This document shows, in pieces, positions 28,784 to 40,170 of a DNA stretch of 64,000 bases (position 1 is the first letter of the stretch; every line of letters starts with the position of its first letter). The stretch is taken from contig CM030931.1 of the NCBI GenBank assembly GCA_018136815.1, forward strand, positions 6,426,273-6,490,272. The letters are read 5' to 3'. This stretch comes from Isochrysis galbana. Taxonomy: Eukaryota; Haptophyta; Isochrysidales; Isochrysidaceae. The translations under genes were made by a program, and so were the position numbers. Below the pieces are notes generated by a model. That model was not told the DNA's origin. It did no database searches and worked only from the letters and a program-made list of their open reading frames with translations.

Positions 28784-29433
28784 AACTTCGAGCAACTTGG
28801 CGAGCAACTTAACCTCTCTTTTGACCCATGTTGCATGTTGCATGTTGAGCAACTTTTGCGAGTTTCTTTGGGGATCCTAGCGAGCAACTCTTGTTAGGCC
28901 AAGCGTATCCTTGGTCGTTTTGTCTACGTTAGTTATGTTCGCGTCAGCAAGAACACCAACAGGAGCTGAAACTTTATCATAGCTATCGCTATCACCCAAC
29001 GTAGTGCATATGGGCCGAACCCCCGCTGATGCCGAAGCAAAAGGACTGAGGGGAGGGAGCGGAAAGGGGGGGGGGGGGGCAAGGGCGTTGGCGCCGGGCT
29101 CTCGGAGGGACGGAGACCTAGTAGAACTCGTAGAGCACATCTTCAAGAGTTTTTAAGCTATCGCCATCACCGGTCGAAACGCGCAAAAGACACGTATGCA
29201 CTGGCGCCTATGAATCATTGACCAATGCCTCCCACTGCAGCCGTGCCCCCCCCCCCCCCCGGGATGCGCCGCAAGCGACGCATGTGTCAAGGTGATGTGT
29301 TGATTCACGCGTGGAGATGGAGTCTAGAATTATTATTGCCTTTCGGCAATTTTATGGCGGGTCTTCGGCTTCCGTGCCCTTGATCTTTGTCCCAGTAGTT
29401 GGTCGGCATCACTTCGATCGTGTCAATTGGACA
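28784..29433. other. Intergenic, no gene seen
   Basis: Near 28788-28892 the word GAGCAACTT or GAGCAACTC recurs several times. C and G runs sit at about 29069-29081 and 29247-29260. It covers the 3' flank of the palmitoyltransferase gene. Confidence 0.4.
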
Positions 29434-32172
29434 TCATTGGATCCTGTGATGGGCAAAGGGCGTTGCAGGCTCTTCTCCCGTGCCCTCAGCTTGGCGAGGA
29501 ATAGGCGCCAGTCTCATAATGAGCAAGACGGCCAAGGGAGCATGCGTCCTGATTCGACATACAATAGCTTTGACAACGCTTGAAAGCATTATCCAACAAG
29601 TCGCAGGCCTCATCTGTCGATAGTCGCATGCGGCACGGCCGTGCAAACTACGCAATCCAACGTCTCGCCCACACAGAGAAGACAGCTCTCCATGATTGGG
29701 TGTATTGACGTGACTCATTTGGCTAGGGGCATCCGAGATCGGTGGCGGCTGTCCTTGTACAAATCGTGTGTGTACGCGGCGATTCAGGTGCTCCAGTTGG
29801 TAATCCACATGCCGTGACGACGCCTCTCTCCCATTGTCACCGATCACCGCTACTTGCCTCGAGTCGCTGAAAGCCGAGGGTACTCGCAGATAAGCGCGTG
29901 GATGCGCGTTGCAGCTTTCAATGTAGGTCTCGCCACGCTGCAGATTGCGCAACTGCCGAAGGGCCGACGAGATGAGGAGTGTATTTGCAGGCGAGACTTA
30001 TGGCACACGGACAACAAATGTGGCACAAAATTGATGGAGTTGCAAGCCATGGAGTTGGAATGCGCACGCTACATCGCATCTCGCATTGCGTGCGACGAGG
30101 ATCATGCGCACCTGTACGACCAGCAAAGTCCCGGTGAAGGCGAGCACACCGGCAGCCACGACGCCGAGCATACCGAGGACTAGCAAGCGACATGCGCCGG
30201 CCCCCCCGTGGTTGTTCACCGCCGAGAGCCACAGTTCAATGATGAGTGGGCCTCCTAGGGGCACAGAGCCTAGTATGAGCGCCGCAAGCGGTGAGGAGGC
30301 GATGGGAGAGCCGCCCTTCCAGCCACCAAAGATTCTGTGAGCTTTGGGGAGATCATCGCGATTCTCCAACTCGTTGGAATGTGGATCACGCCACCAAGAA
30401 GGGGTCACATGAATTCTTGCACCTAAGGCAGCAATATCACCAAAATGGGCTGTCCATTCCAAGCTTTTGTTAGCATCTGTTAGCTCATCGGCTGGAAGAC
30501 CAATAGCCCCGTGCGATCTCATTGCTGTCGCTGCTGCGGCCAATGATGTGGCATCGCCGTTCGCCACCGCAACGACACCGGCTCGAGAGGAAGCTTCGTC
30601 TTGGCGTGCGAAGGAGGCGGCAGGAGAGCAAAAAACGTACATCGTAGCCGCCAACACGTATGCGCACGCTGTGGCCGTGTATATCAAGAACGAAATGTAA
30701 TAATGGTGATTGCGATGACCGATACAGCCATTCGTGAACATGCAGTGGTGGTCCATCACGAGGACAATCTGATAGCATCTGCGGTGGGCCAAAGGACAGT
30801 TACGCCTTCAGTTTGTCCTAAAGCTCTAGGCAGTAGGAGCGATATCTCAACGGCAAAAGGTTTTGGGAGAGGACATTCGTGATCACCCGAGGCCGGGCGA
30901 GTTGTCTGCAGTGCACGCACGTTCGACAATAGTGTGAGCGCGGTGGCATAGGCAATCCTGTAACTCCGCACAGGCTCCATCCCTGGAGAGGTTGCGGCCC
31001 TCGTGAGGCATATAATCCTTCAAGAGCTGCCTGCACGTCCTTCTCATCAAAAGCCCCACCCCGACGCCAGGCGTTCGTAGTTGCAAGGAGCTTGCGGATC
31101 TCAGGAGATGCTGCGATAAAGCAATTATGGGAACAGGCATCAGGGGGTCTGCCACGCGGGACCACGATTCTGAGCTCGCCCGCTCTAAAGCATTCAAAAG
31201 GCGGCTTGGGTGCACACCATCCTCGACGCGCACCTGATGTGCCGCTCCCAAAGCCAGGGCTGGTGAGGCATGTGGCAGCATAATGGAAGATAACACCAAG
31301 CGTAAGAGCAAGTGTTAGCCCGCAGTGGCGGAGAGAAGCTGGCGCGAGCATGGAGTCTGCGTCGACAAGGTGTGGCAGCAAGAGGTTGAAGCCCAACAGC
31401 ACGATCAAGGAGATCAGCACGCACACACAGAGCACGACATGCCTACCACGTCGTGAGGCCCGCCGGCAGACCCCGCGCCAGATGCAGCCGGCAAATGCAC
31501 GACGGGTGCGCGGTCCGGGTCCTGCATGCGGTGTGATTCGTAGGCATGTGCGTCAGAAGTCCGGAATCCATTCGACATCTGGGCTTGATTACACCACAAG
31601 CCGGGAAAATGGTGGGAGAAGCGAGTTGTGAGAGGATGAAGAAGGCGACGAGGGAGGCGAGACAGAAGAGGGGGAGGAAGGAGGTAGGGCTCACCATTTA
31701 GAGCGCCGCAGCGCAAACATGGTGCAGACACGACATTAAGATCTTGAAGATATGGCTGCGTTGCAAGCCCAGCTTCCAACATCTCCTCCTCAGGCCTGCG
31801 TGTGCCTGCATGTTTCGATGGCTTAGCCAGCTGAGAGTGGATGAAAGACTCGCTACGCCTGCCGGTGAATTGGTCGATACCCACAAGACGAGAGGAGGCC
31901 GGAGGACGGCTCGAGAGCGCCTCTGACCTCGCTCCATCTCCATGTTGCCCCCAGGATGCCTGCTGCACTCGTGGAGAAGAAGCCGCAGATCCAAGCGTGG
32001 TGCCGCCCTCTGCCAGAGCCACACAGGGCGGGCGGAGCCGGCACGGAGGTTGTGAATCAGAGTAAGAAAGACGAGCGTGCGCGGGTCCCGGCACCACCAC
32101 GCTACTTGAGCCCAGCTCGCCGCCGCACGCCCAGCAGAACGCAGACGGCAGGCCTGGCCGAAGCCTCGCCAT
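29434..32172 (-). CDS. DHHC-type protein S-acyltransferase (palmitoyltransferase)
   Basis: Exons: 31695-32172, about 30908-31521, about 30768 down to 30097, and 29434-29937. The Cys-rich domain is assembled across two exons: LCGVTGLPMPPRSHYCRTCVHC then VLVMDHHCMFTNGCIGHRNHHYY. The DHHC cysteine is the acyl carrier; the enzyme attaches palmitate to cysteines of membrane proteins, usually at Golgi or plasma membrane. Transmembrane helices: CVLISLIVLLGFNLLL, LTLALTLGVIFHYAA, ISFLIYTATACAYVLAATM, and one before the last exon (LLVLGMLGVVAAGVLAFTG), giving the expected four. Splicing 30097 to 29937 gives RGETYIE, in the place of the conserved TTxE motif. The first and last introns are GT-AG (173 and 159 nt). 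The intron inside the Cys-rich domain has no clear GT donor. Between DHHC and the last helices is an unusually long loop of about 100 residues. The ATG choice (32172) is tentative. Confidence 0.85.
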
Positions 32173-33523
32173 GCTGCTGCTGATGATGCTGCTCCTGCCC
32201 TCCACCCACCCTCCAAGCCAAACAGGAATATGATATGCTGCTCTTCTAAAGGTACTACTCCTACATATCTAGATGTGTGCTTACTGCATGCGCCGAGGAG
32301 AAGGCCGTCTTCCCCATTTGTTTGACATGTTCTATTATTAGAAAGATTAGCGCTTTGGGGGGGGGGGAGGGGCGCGGGCGGCATTCTGGCGGGCTTGAAG
32401 ACTTGATAAGAGATTCCTTCCATCATGTGATACGCTTCTCAAGGCCGGAGTCGACCGATGCGAGGCGCAGATTCAGCGAGTGGTTCTCTCTCTCATTATC
32501 ATTATCGCTCGCCGCCGGGTCACCGGGTCACCGAGTTCCATAGTTCCATACTAGGGCGGTCAAACATGGCTTTTTAAGTACTAATATGGGGGGGGGTCGA
32601 CATTTTTGACCGTGAGCGGAAAGCCCCGGCGAAAGCGGGTCGGAGGGTCTCCCCGCCTTTTCAGAATCCTCGTCCGAAAAGACGGTGCGAAGTCCCGTCT
32701 GACCCCCCCCCCCCTTGCACACGCTCTGGCGGCTCACACGAGCCGAACTGGACGTCGCTCCCACTGAGAGATGTGTTTCTTTCTCTTAAATGGTGCCTAG
32801 ATATATATTAAATTAGGGGTCCGACGCCCCATATTGCCTATAAAGCAAATTTCAAACCCTGGTGCCCCAGCGATGACGTCCGCGCATGTGAGAGGGTGCA
32901 ACCTCAGGTTTGGCTGTTTTTTCGGCAACTACCCGGCTACAAACTCTAGCGGCCCCGAATGGCCCTACGCCCACGTACGGGTACGGGGTATTGAGGGCGG
33001 CCGAGGCCGTCCTACGTACAAGCCCCCACGCTAAACGACAAACTAAGTGGATTAAACATCCACACTATACACTATATTCTCTGCCATAAAAGTAGTGCTG
33101 GCATTGGCAATGCATTCTGTAGCCAAGCACACGCACATGCACAGATTGTGACATAGTGGCACACCATGGTGCACTCTCACTCAAGCAGTGGCGAGCCGCG
33201 TGCAATCACCAATCACCTATCCCCATTAGCGCAACGTTCTGCGACAAGCACTAGCACCGCCATACGACCGTCTGCCAGAGCGGTTATTGTTCACCGTCTG
33301 CCTTTTCCCTACATCGCACCTCGACGACGGCAACGAAGACAGGCACATGACCAAAAGACCAGGGAGGGTTGTCCAATGGGAAGTGGGACGTGTCCAGCTT
33401 CGTTCCCAAGCGAACTCTTATCTGAGCTTCGCCGCAGTACACCTCCATACGGCATCGCCCGGGACGCTGACCACCGCTACAAATGTCGTACTAGGCCACC
33501 GAGAGCGTGGGCAGGCGCGATGA
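32173..33523. other. Intergenic, repeat fragments
   Basis: GAGAGGGTGCAACCTCAGGT at about 32889 recurs inverted near 43650-43670, and related GGTGCAACTCGAG words occur at 38000 and 56150. G and C runs lie at 32357-32366 and 32703-32714. No gene is supported. Confidence 0.45.
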
Positions 33524-36103
33524 CTACATCGCATCTGATCGGGGTTCAGATTTGCCATCCGACGCCGGTTTTGAGGGGATGCCGGCGTTCGCACCAGCCT
33601 CCACTGATGAAATGAACTCCTCGGGCGTCATAGGTTTAGCAATGCCCATGATATCAGCAGAGCTCGGTGGCTTCGCCGCGCCCGTAGATTTTGAAGAGGA
33701 CGACGGCGTAGATGACACGGTCCTAATATTCACTTTAATGTTGGCATTCGACGATCCACCATCCGCAAAAGCGGCTGAGATAGCACCAGGTTTGATCGAG
33801 ACGGCAGCATTGGGATCGTCGGGGATGTCCTCTATTGTAGGCATTGCCGTGCTAGCTTTCTTCGCCTTCTCTGCGATCTCCTTAGCGCCGTCGCCGAAGA
33901 GTTTGTCGATGACTTTGAACAGCCGCTTTCCTTCATCGGGTAGCTCTGCCATCAATTCATCCTTGCGCTTCAACATTTCTTCCACCTGAAGGGGTGACGA
34001 CGATCGTAACGTCAGCCTAATATGAGCGGGAGGCACGAGTAAGATCCATGGACAACTTTAGCCGCCTGGTGAGTCAGTCAGATACGTCAAGTGGCTAGGC
34101 GCACTCCACGCACCGGCATGCCCATCTGCTTGCTAAGAAGGCCTCGAAGAGATTCAAGATCCTCTGGGCCTACCGCACCAGAGTCAACCATCTGTTCCAA
34201 CATGTCAACAGCTTTCTCCATCGAAGGTCCACCCAATCCACCCGAGCGCGAAAGGTCGAGACCGTCGCCATTGGCACCGCCCATCATCGATTTCATTACA
34301 CGTTGCATGGTGTCTTGCATTAGTCTCTCTGCTTTTTGCTCACGGATCTTCAGCAATGGGGCGAGTAGAGACACTGTGTCGAGATCAACCTTCCCCCCCG
34401 GCGCTGGCTTGCCTGCATCATCCTCGTCTCCCATCCCCATGGCAGCAAGCAACTCAGGAGTTGCCAGAGTAAGTGCAGATGTAAAGACGCGCTCCAGCTT
34501 GCGCCTTGACTGCGAGCCCTCATACAGGACCTCGCCAATGTGTTCTGTAACCCCGAGCTCACCGGCCACCACTGCAGCATTGTTGACAAAGCGGCAGAGA
34601 GACAGTGCAGCTTCAGCGAATTGGGCCTCATTATCGATGGCATCGGCGGCTGCATCCACACGTTCAAGCAGCATCGCGCGACCAACATCTTCCGCGCATT
34701 TTGCTATCGCTGCCGTCCCAAGCGACCTCTCCGTGGCGTTTCGCGCCTCAGTGAGTGTCTCCAAAATCTCGAGAGCCAATGCGGAGGCGCCATCAATTTC
34801 ATTAGCCTTTGTGTCCGGGCTTGTTGCGCGACTGGCATCAGCGCCAACATCGACCGGCGCACGCAACGCCCACGCAATGGTTTTACAAAGCTCTGCCCTA
34901 TCATCGTCTCCCATGCATAGCTCCTCGACGGTGGGCCCCTGAGAGGCGGACTTCTTCTGAAAGAGGTTACCCATCACCCCCTTCGGTTTGGGTGGAGGTG
35001 ATGCCGACACCACAGGTGATGGCGCGCTTGCCGACTTAGCGCCCGAATCAATGCTAGCAGCAGGGATTGGAGATGGCTTTCTCGGCGGCTTTGAAGCCAC
35101 GAACTCAATTGGCACGTTGTCTTCAGCACGTGTATCCTGTAAGGAAAGCTTGGGCTTGAAACTGCCCATCAGCTTTTGTGTCCGGCGGCGCTCGGCTTCT
35201 TGTTGCTGGTTCCAAACGTTCAAAGCCGCGCCACCAACGACGGACACGCCAAGAATACCTGCGGCGCCCTTGCCTACAAATGCCATGATGCTGCCTCCTT
35301 TCTTGGACTTCGACGCCATCTTGGCATCAGCTTCCTGCTCGAGGTCGAGGGCGACTTCCAATCGGGCAAGAAGTTCCTACAATGCCATGACAGAGTGGCA
35401 TGAGCGCAGCACACAACACGCTTGAAATGAGAGCTGGGGGGGGGCGCCTCGACACATTCGGGAGTTCGCGTACTGCCTTGCGCCTCTGATATAGAACGAT
35501 TCTCTTCGTCTCTATCATCCTATGAGCATGAGGCTGGAGACGTAGCTGTGGCACATTCGCAAACACCTTGCGTGAGCCTGAAGTTGAGAACCCACGTTGA
35601 ACCAACTCTTCCCTAAGCTCCTGGACATTGAGAGTGCGGATATCAATGTATTCCTCCTCGAGTAAAGGCTCATCTAGCCGGGCCGGGGCCGCGATGGCGT
35701 CCTGCTGCAGAGAAACTGATCTGCTGGAATGCGTTGTGCGCAAAGGTAACAGCATAACTGCTGAGACCAGCACGGTGCGGGTAGCAATTGCGAGAAGGCG
35801 TCTGACGCGAGGAACAAGACCGTGCGACAGCTCTGGCTTAGACGGGTCAGAGGGCTGCGAAACCATCCTCAGGGCGCCTGGCTGTGTTCGCGCAGCATTG
35901 CAAGGCGGTGATCGTACCCAGGGGGGGTTCAGCGCAGAGCGCTGGACAAGCAAAGGGATTGTGGAGGGCTCGGCGGCGGGCGCGACGGTGCGCTCGAAAC
36001 CGTTCGGCAAGGCTGGCACCCAGGGACTCGTCACGTACGCACTAGCTGCCGCGGCACCCGCGACGAGCACGATGAGCGATTTCGCTCTCGCGTCGCTCGA
36101 CAT
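33524..36103 (-). CDS. Plastid-targeted SAP-domain protein
   Basis: 753 residues in three exons: 35567-36103, 34114-35376, 33524-33985; GT-AG introns of 190 and 128 nt, all phase 0. The N-terminus is a signal peptide (SLIVLVAGAAAASA) cut before YVTSPW, an ASAF-like context typical of import into complex red plastids. A second hydrophobic segment is TRTVLVSAVMLLPL. The first splice joins LNVQELREELVQRGFSTSGSRK to ELLARLEVAL, giving a full SAP motif (about residues 158-190), a DNA/RNA-binding helix-extended-helix. A glycine-rich hydrophobic segment follows (IMAFVGKGAAGILGVSVVGGAALNV), then long helical and low-complexity regions. Role unknown; attachment to plastid nucleoids or envelope is inference. 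Confidence 0.82.
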
Positions 36104-36558
36104 GGAGGACGCACCCCTCCCCCTCCCCTCGCGCGCAAGCAGCGGCAGAGCGAGCACACGTGGGGGGGCGGCGCGATGCTCTGCTGTTTACTTACTTCTC
36201 ACAGAGCACGCTCGCTCAGAAGCTCACAGCTTAGAAGTGCTGACGTGAATACTGAAGGACGAGTACCGTGGAGAATCATTCTATTGTAGATACTCGTGAT
36301 AGCTAGCATTCCTAGCTACACACGACGGGACGGGCCATGGGCCATGCCCCAACACCCCAACCGCAAGCGGCCAACAGCGCACACCCCCGTCGCGGGGTGG
36401 AGGACTCCGATGTCGATGAGGACACAGCCACACAGCACTAAGTAAGGGGTTATGCATGCGTATGCGTATGCTCATGCTCCCACCAATAACAGTAACCACA
36501 GTGTGAGAAAAAGTCCCGCTGGGGGACAATAAGAAAAAACTGGGCTCAAGCGGACAAG

Positions 36559-36575
36559 TCCCCGGCACCCGGGGA
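36559..36575. repeat. GC hairpin, copy 1
   Basis: TCCCCGGCACCCGGGGA: a 7-bp perfect stem with a CAC loop, flanked by AAG and GAC as in copy 2, but without the perfect outer stem. Confidence 0.7.
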
Positions 36576-37337
36576 GACAGCCGCGAGAGGCGAGGCGGGA
36601 GAGGAGAATTCTCTCGGGGGAGGATTAGAGAGGGTGAGGGCCCGGCGAAACAACTGTAATGCAGCGACCGGGAAACATAAGTTCTATGTCGTTCACCGAC
36701 AAGTGATTTGACAACTCTACGATAGATCGATTTATTTATCATAAACATATCATTAAATTATGTTACGAATGGTGCCCCCAGCGCCCTTTCAAACATGCCA
36801 CACACACTAGAAATCAGGCTCTAGACGCGCACATATGGACTGCCTGCGCGTCGCCATGCGGCGCACAGACAGTCCATACACATATCTTACGAATACACAC
36901 GCGCACTGCCCCCCCAATTCGACCCCTTCGAGCCCTGTAGCCGATCTGCTGACCGGCCGCGCCTGCCGAGAGAGACGCCAACTCTGACTTTTCAGCCAGG
37001 GAAGCTTGCTGCGAGGCGGGTGTGGGCTGGGGCGGGGTCAGGTGCTAGGTATGGCACACCCAGGCCAAGGCCGGGCGGGGGGCTCGCGCTGCGCGCGCGC
37101 TGCTCGCACCTGGCTTCTGGCGCTCGTCTGCGCGCTGCGAAGGGGGGGGAGTGCGAGAACGACCTGGAGGTGAGCGCGGCGAGCGTGAAGGGGCACATCG
37201 CGGCAGGCAGCGTGGGGGGGGCTTACCACTGGTGTTGGCCGCGCGAGTACACCCCTGTGGCAAGCTGGGCTGCCAGAGAGGAGTGGGGGAAGGGGGGGGG
37301 GAGGGGAGCGGCGCGCGGCGGGCCTCCGCGGCCGCTG

Positions 37338-37376
37338 CAGCGGCTAAGTCCCCGGCACCCGGGGAGATAGCCGCTG
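37338..37376. repeat. GC hairpin, copy 2, with extended stem
   Basis: The same inner hairpin TCCCCGGCACCCGGGGA enclosed by CAGCGGCTA on the left and TAGCCGCTG on the right, separated by an AG/GA internal mismatch. In total this is a 16-pair imperfect stem. Confidence 0.75.
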
Positions 37377-37997
37377 GAGCGAGCCCTTATTGTCACCTTT
37401 CGGCACCAGAACCTCACACTGTGAATCAAAACAATCACAATAGCAACAATCAACCTACAACCTACTCTGAACCTATTGTTATAATTATAATTGTAGTAGC
37501 AATACGTAATAGGGTTCAAACGTCAAACCAACTGTCTTTGAAACGATAGGCGATGGCGTCATGGAGCGCGCGCCTCTCAACTATCGATAAAACGATAGAT
37601 AGGGGCATGGAGCACGCGCTAGCGCTAGGTAGGGCCGGGTCAGAGTTTCGTGAAACTCATTTCGAAACTTGAAACTTGAGCCACTTTTGTGGGGAGGAAA
37701 CTTTCGCGAAATTTGGGCCCAAAATAGCCCATTATGCGCAACTTGCGCCTTGCGCGAAACGCGAAACTCGGGGGGGCGGTGTCGCATTCGCGAATCGACT
37801 CAGGCCATTCCAATTCGTCAGGCGGGGGGGGAAGGAAGGAGGGCGGGCGAATCTGAATCTGTCTGCGCATGCCGGCCGCCCACCCAGCCGCCAAAGCTAA
37901 TCATTATGATTTTCATGACATCATTCACGCAGTCTTGAGGTCATTTCAAATCCGGTCATCGTCACGCTGCGAGCGACTTCCCCGTGGCGGCTCTCTC

Positions 37998-38155
37998 TCA
38001 CCCTGTTGTAAGAGGGTGCAACTCGAGGTTCCCTTTTTTTGTCACACCCCTCCCGGCTATTTAGGTATATAATTTCTACTGACCCCTATAACTTCGCCCC
38101 TAACTCGGGGGTTGACCGCGCGCAAACAAACATAAACACGGGGACCCATCAAGCG
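37998..38155 (+). repeat. Dispersed repeat, direct copy at 56148-56275
   Basis: Shared order of blocks: GGTGCAACTCGAG, TTCCC plus a T run, GTCACACCCCTCCCGGCT, TTTAGGTATATAATTTCTAC, CCTAACTCGGGGGTTGAC, ACACGGGGACCCATCAAGCG. Its end overlaps the 3' end of the following minus-strand open frame. Confidence 0.8.
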
Positions 38156-38620
38156 GAAGAGGTTTTGTGTTTCGTTTGTGCCTCCCGTTGCAATATCGCC
38201 TCCGCATCAAAGGTCAGTTGCATGTTGTCCGTCTTGTAAAAGTAAAAGCGAAAATACTTTGTCTTCCACAGTACCAAGAGGAGAAGAATGAAAAGCGCAA
38301 AGACCACCCCGACCGCGATCCCGACCCTCGCAAGGCCATCCTCTGAAGCTAATGTCGCATCCGCGATCGACTTCTGACCTTGCGTCTTCGTGCTCAATCG
38401 TTCTTGTTTGCCGCGGAGTTTTACTGGTAACTTGTAGAACTCTTCACTCGTAATTCGCCCTTCGCTCCTTGCCGTCGCGCCCCTTTGTGGCCTGTCTCGC
38501 TCCCGTTTCGCTCCTTTGCACCTTAGGCCTTGCTCTGTCCTGGTTCCCTCCTTGCTGTCGTTCCCCCGCGCTTTCTCTCGCTCTCGTCGTAGGTGTTCGT
38601 CGCTGCGGACTTTTCTCCCG
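38149..38620 (-). CDS. Open exon of an unknown single-pass membrane protein (partial)
   Basis: The frame is open from about 38620 to the stop at 38149 with no ATG, so it is either an internal-to-terminal exon or a decayed gene. The N-terminal part is very basic and repeat-like (KRERDRPQRGATARSEG); then EGRITSEEFYKLPVKLRGKQ, an ordinary-looking sequence; then a strong membrane helix, GLARVGIAVGVVFALFILLL, followed by KTKYFRFYFYK and a short acidic-to-polar tail. I recognise no family. The nearby splice-like sequence TTACCAG at about 38425 could be a 3' splice site. Confidence 0.35.
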
Positions 38621-38922
38621 CGCGAAGCCTACCCTCTCGCCCCTTTCGGCTATACGCACGTAGATTCCCTCCTTACTTTCTACCTAGTCGTTCGCGGTAA
38701 CCGCCGTTCGCCGTCGGCTCTTCCGTCGCATCGTCGCTCCCGTAGCTGTATGTGGCGTCGATGCCGCAGTTGGAGTGAAGGTGTGTGCGTGCAGTGCAGG
38801 TGCCTGCTTATTTTTCCCGATAACATGGGTGGTGTAAGGGTGCGGGACTTCTACCGTCCCCGCTCTGACACTTCACCACTTGATCACTTTTGGCTCTCAA
38901 CTTGCAATCCCACGCGAGCACG

Positions 38923-39099
38923 ATGAACAGCCACCTTGGGGGGCTACTGGCCGCCCAGCGCGCCCCATTCACCGTGTCTTCACCTTCACCTGCAGTTCCT
39001 GCACCCTCACCTTCACCTGCACCTTCACTGAAGAAAAAACTTCGGACCGGCACCTTTCCAGTTGGAAAAAAAATTATTCCGGGCAAGCGTCAAAAGTGA
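38923..39099 (+). CDS. Possible small Pro/Ser-rich protein
   Basis: A 58-residue frame starting MNSHLGGLLAAQRAPF, with a Pro-Ala-Ser repeat (AVPAPSPSPAPS) and a basic end (KKKLRTGTFPVGKKIIPGKRQK). It may be the last exon of something larger or chance. No family recognised. Confidence 0.2.
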   Translation: MNSHLGGLLAAQRAPFTVSSPSPAVPAPSPSPAPSLKKKLRTGTFPVGKKIIPGKRQK

Positions 39100-39179
39100 G
39101 AGCGTATTGAGTAACGGCCTTCTAGAACGGGAGAGCATCGCAAACATCTTCTGACAGCTGGGCATAGAACTAGTGGAGA

Positions 39180-39608
39180 GAAAAAAACTTTTTATTAGTC
39201 TCGCCGCGCGCGCGACCCTGCACAACCTCCCTGCAGCCACGCCCGCTTTCCTTACCCCCCCTCCACCTGCCTTGCGGCGCGTCCCCTCGTGCTCTACCTA
39301 GGGGCTGGGTGAAGTGGGTTTCCGGTGGCAGACGGTGTGTACCGGTCCCCGACGGCTTTATCGCTCTCCTTCCTTCTACGCCACCGGGCTACCGGTTTCA
39401 ACTTGGTCCTTTTTGCGCCGGGCGGGTGCAGGGCGTCTGATGCACGGTGTGTCTGCTGTGGGTGCCAACCGGGTGAGAAGCGGTACGTCCCGGGGGAGCG
39501 TTTGTTTTTAGGCAAGTCGCTCCACCATGTCGAGCGCTTGTGCTACCAGCTTCAGGTTTTCACACTCATGATTAGGTTCCCTTTGTTATTAGTCTTGTAT
39601 ACGGGGGT
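39180..39608 (-). mobile_element. SINE-like retroposon with 13-bp target duplication
   Basis: GAACTAGTGGAGA occurs at 39167-39179 and again at 39609-39621. The 429 bases between them begin (plus strand) with G and an A run, then CTTTTTATTAGTCTCGCCGCGCGCG. The start is shared with 20443 and, more loosely, with the first bases of the retroposon at 57916. A long target duplication with a homopolymer at one end is the signature of target-primed reverse transcription. It has no coding capacity. Confidence 0.8.
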
Positions 39609-39621
39609 GAACTAGTGGAGA

Positions 39622-40170
39622 AGAAGCCGGCCTGGGCGTGAAGGGTGAAGCCGGCCTCGGCGTGAAGTTGTGAAGTTTCGTTTGTGATTGATAGACGTGA
39701 CGTAGACGTGCAGCAGCAGGTGAACCCCGTGACAAATAGTGTGACTGGAACAGTAGAAGATAACGGTATGTGCAAAAACATAACACCTTAAGTAAAAACA
39801 AAACTGCAACCTGGTCCTCTTTCGACGGAACGCGACTTTACCGGGCTAGTGGGCTAGTGGCAATAGCAGTATTGGTACTGGTACTAACGCTTAGATATTT
39901 ATATAGTAGTATATGTGTAGATGGTAGATGGGTGTTTTCCAGGATTTCTACTGCTGCACTTTTACTTTGGTGTATTTCCTCAATCCTGACTTTATCATTT
40001 TTATACCCTTAGAAGTCAAAATAGCGTTTGACCGCCCAACAAACTCCCCAGCCCCGCCCCCTTCAATCACAATGACAATGACAATGACCACACTCCTGCT
40101 CCAGCTCGGCTACTTTGGATAATATCTACAAGAAATCACCATTCCGCGAGGAGGACTGGCGTTCGCCCCC
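39622..40170. other. Intergenic, no gene seen
   Basis: Includes GCCGGCCT-GGCGTGAAG copied twice just beside and after the retroposon (39627-39665). The remainder is the upstream region of the RbfA gene. Confidence 0.4.

Larger units (their letters stand above)
36104..38148. other. Repeat-rich intergenic region
   Basis: Contains two GC hairpins (entered separately), a CGATAAAACGATAG-type palindromic region near 37578-37600 that resembles 43868-43884, and an imperfect inverted repeat near 36834-36885 (TATGGACTG ... CAGTCCATA). No gene is supported. Confidence 0.45.
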
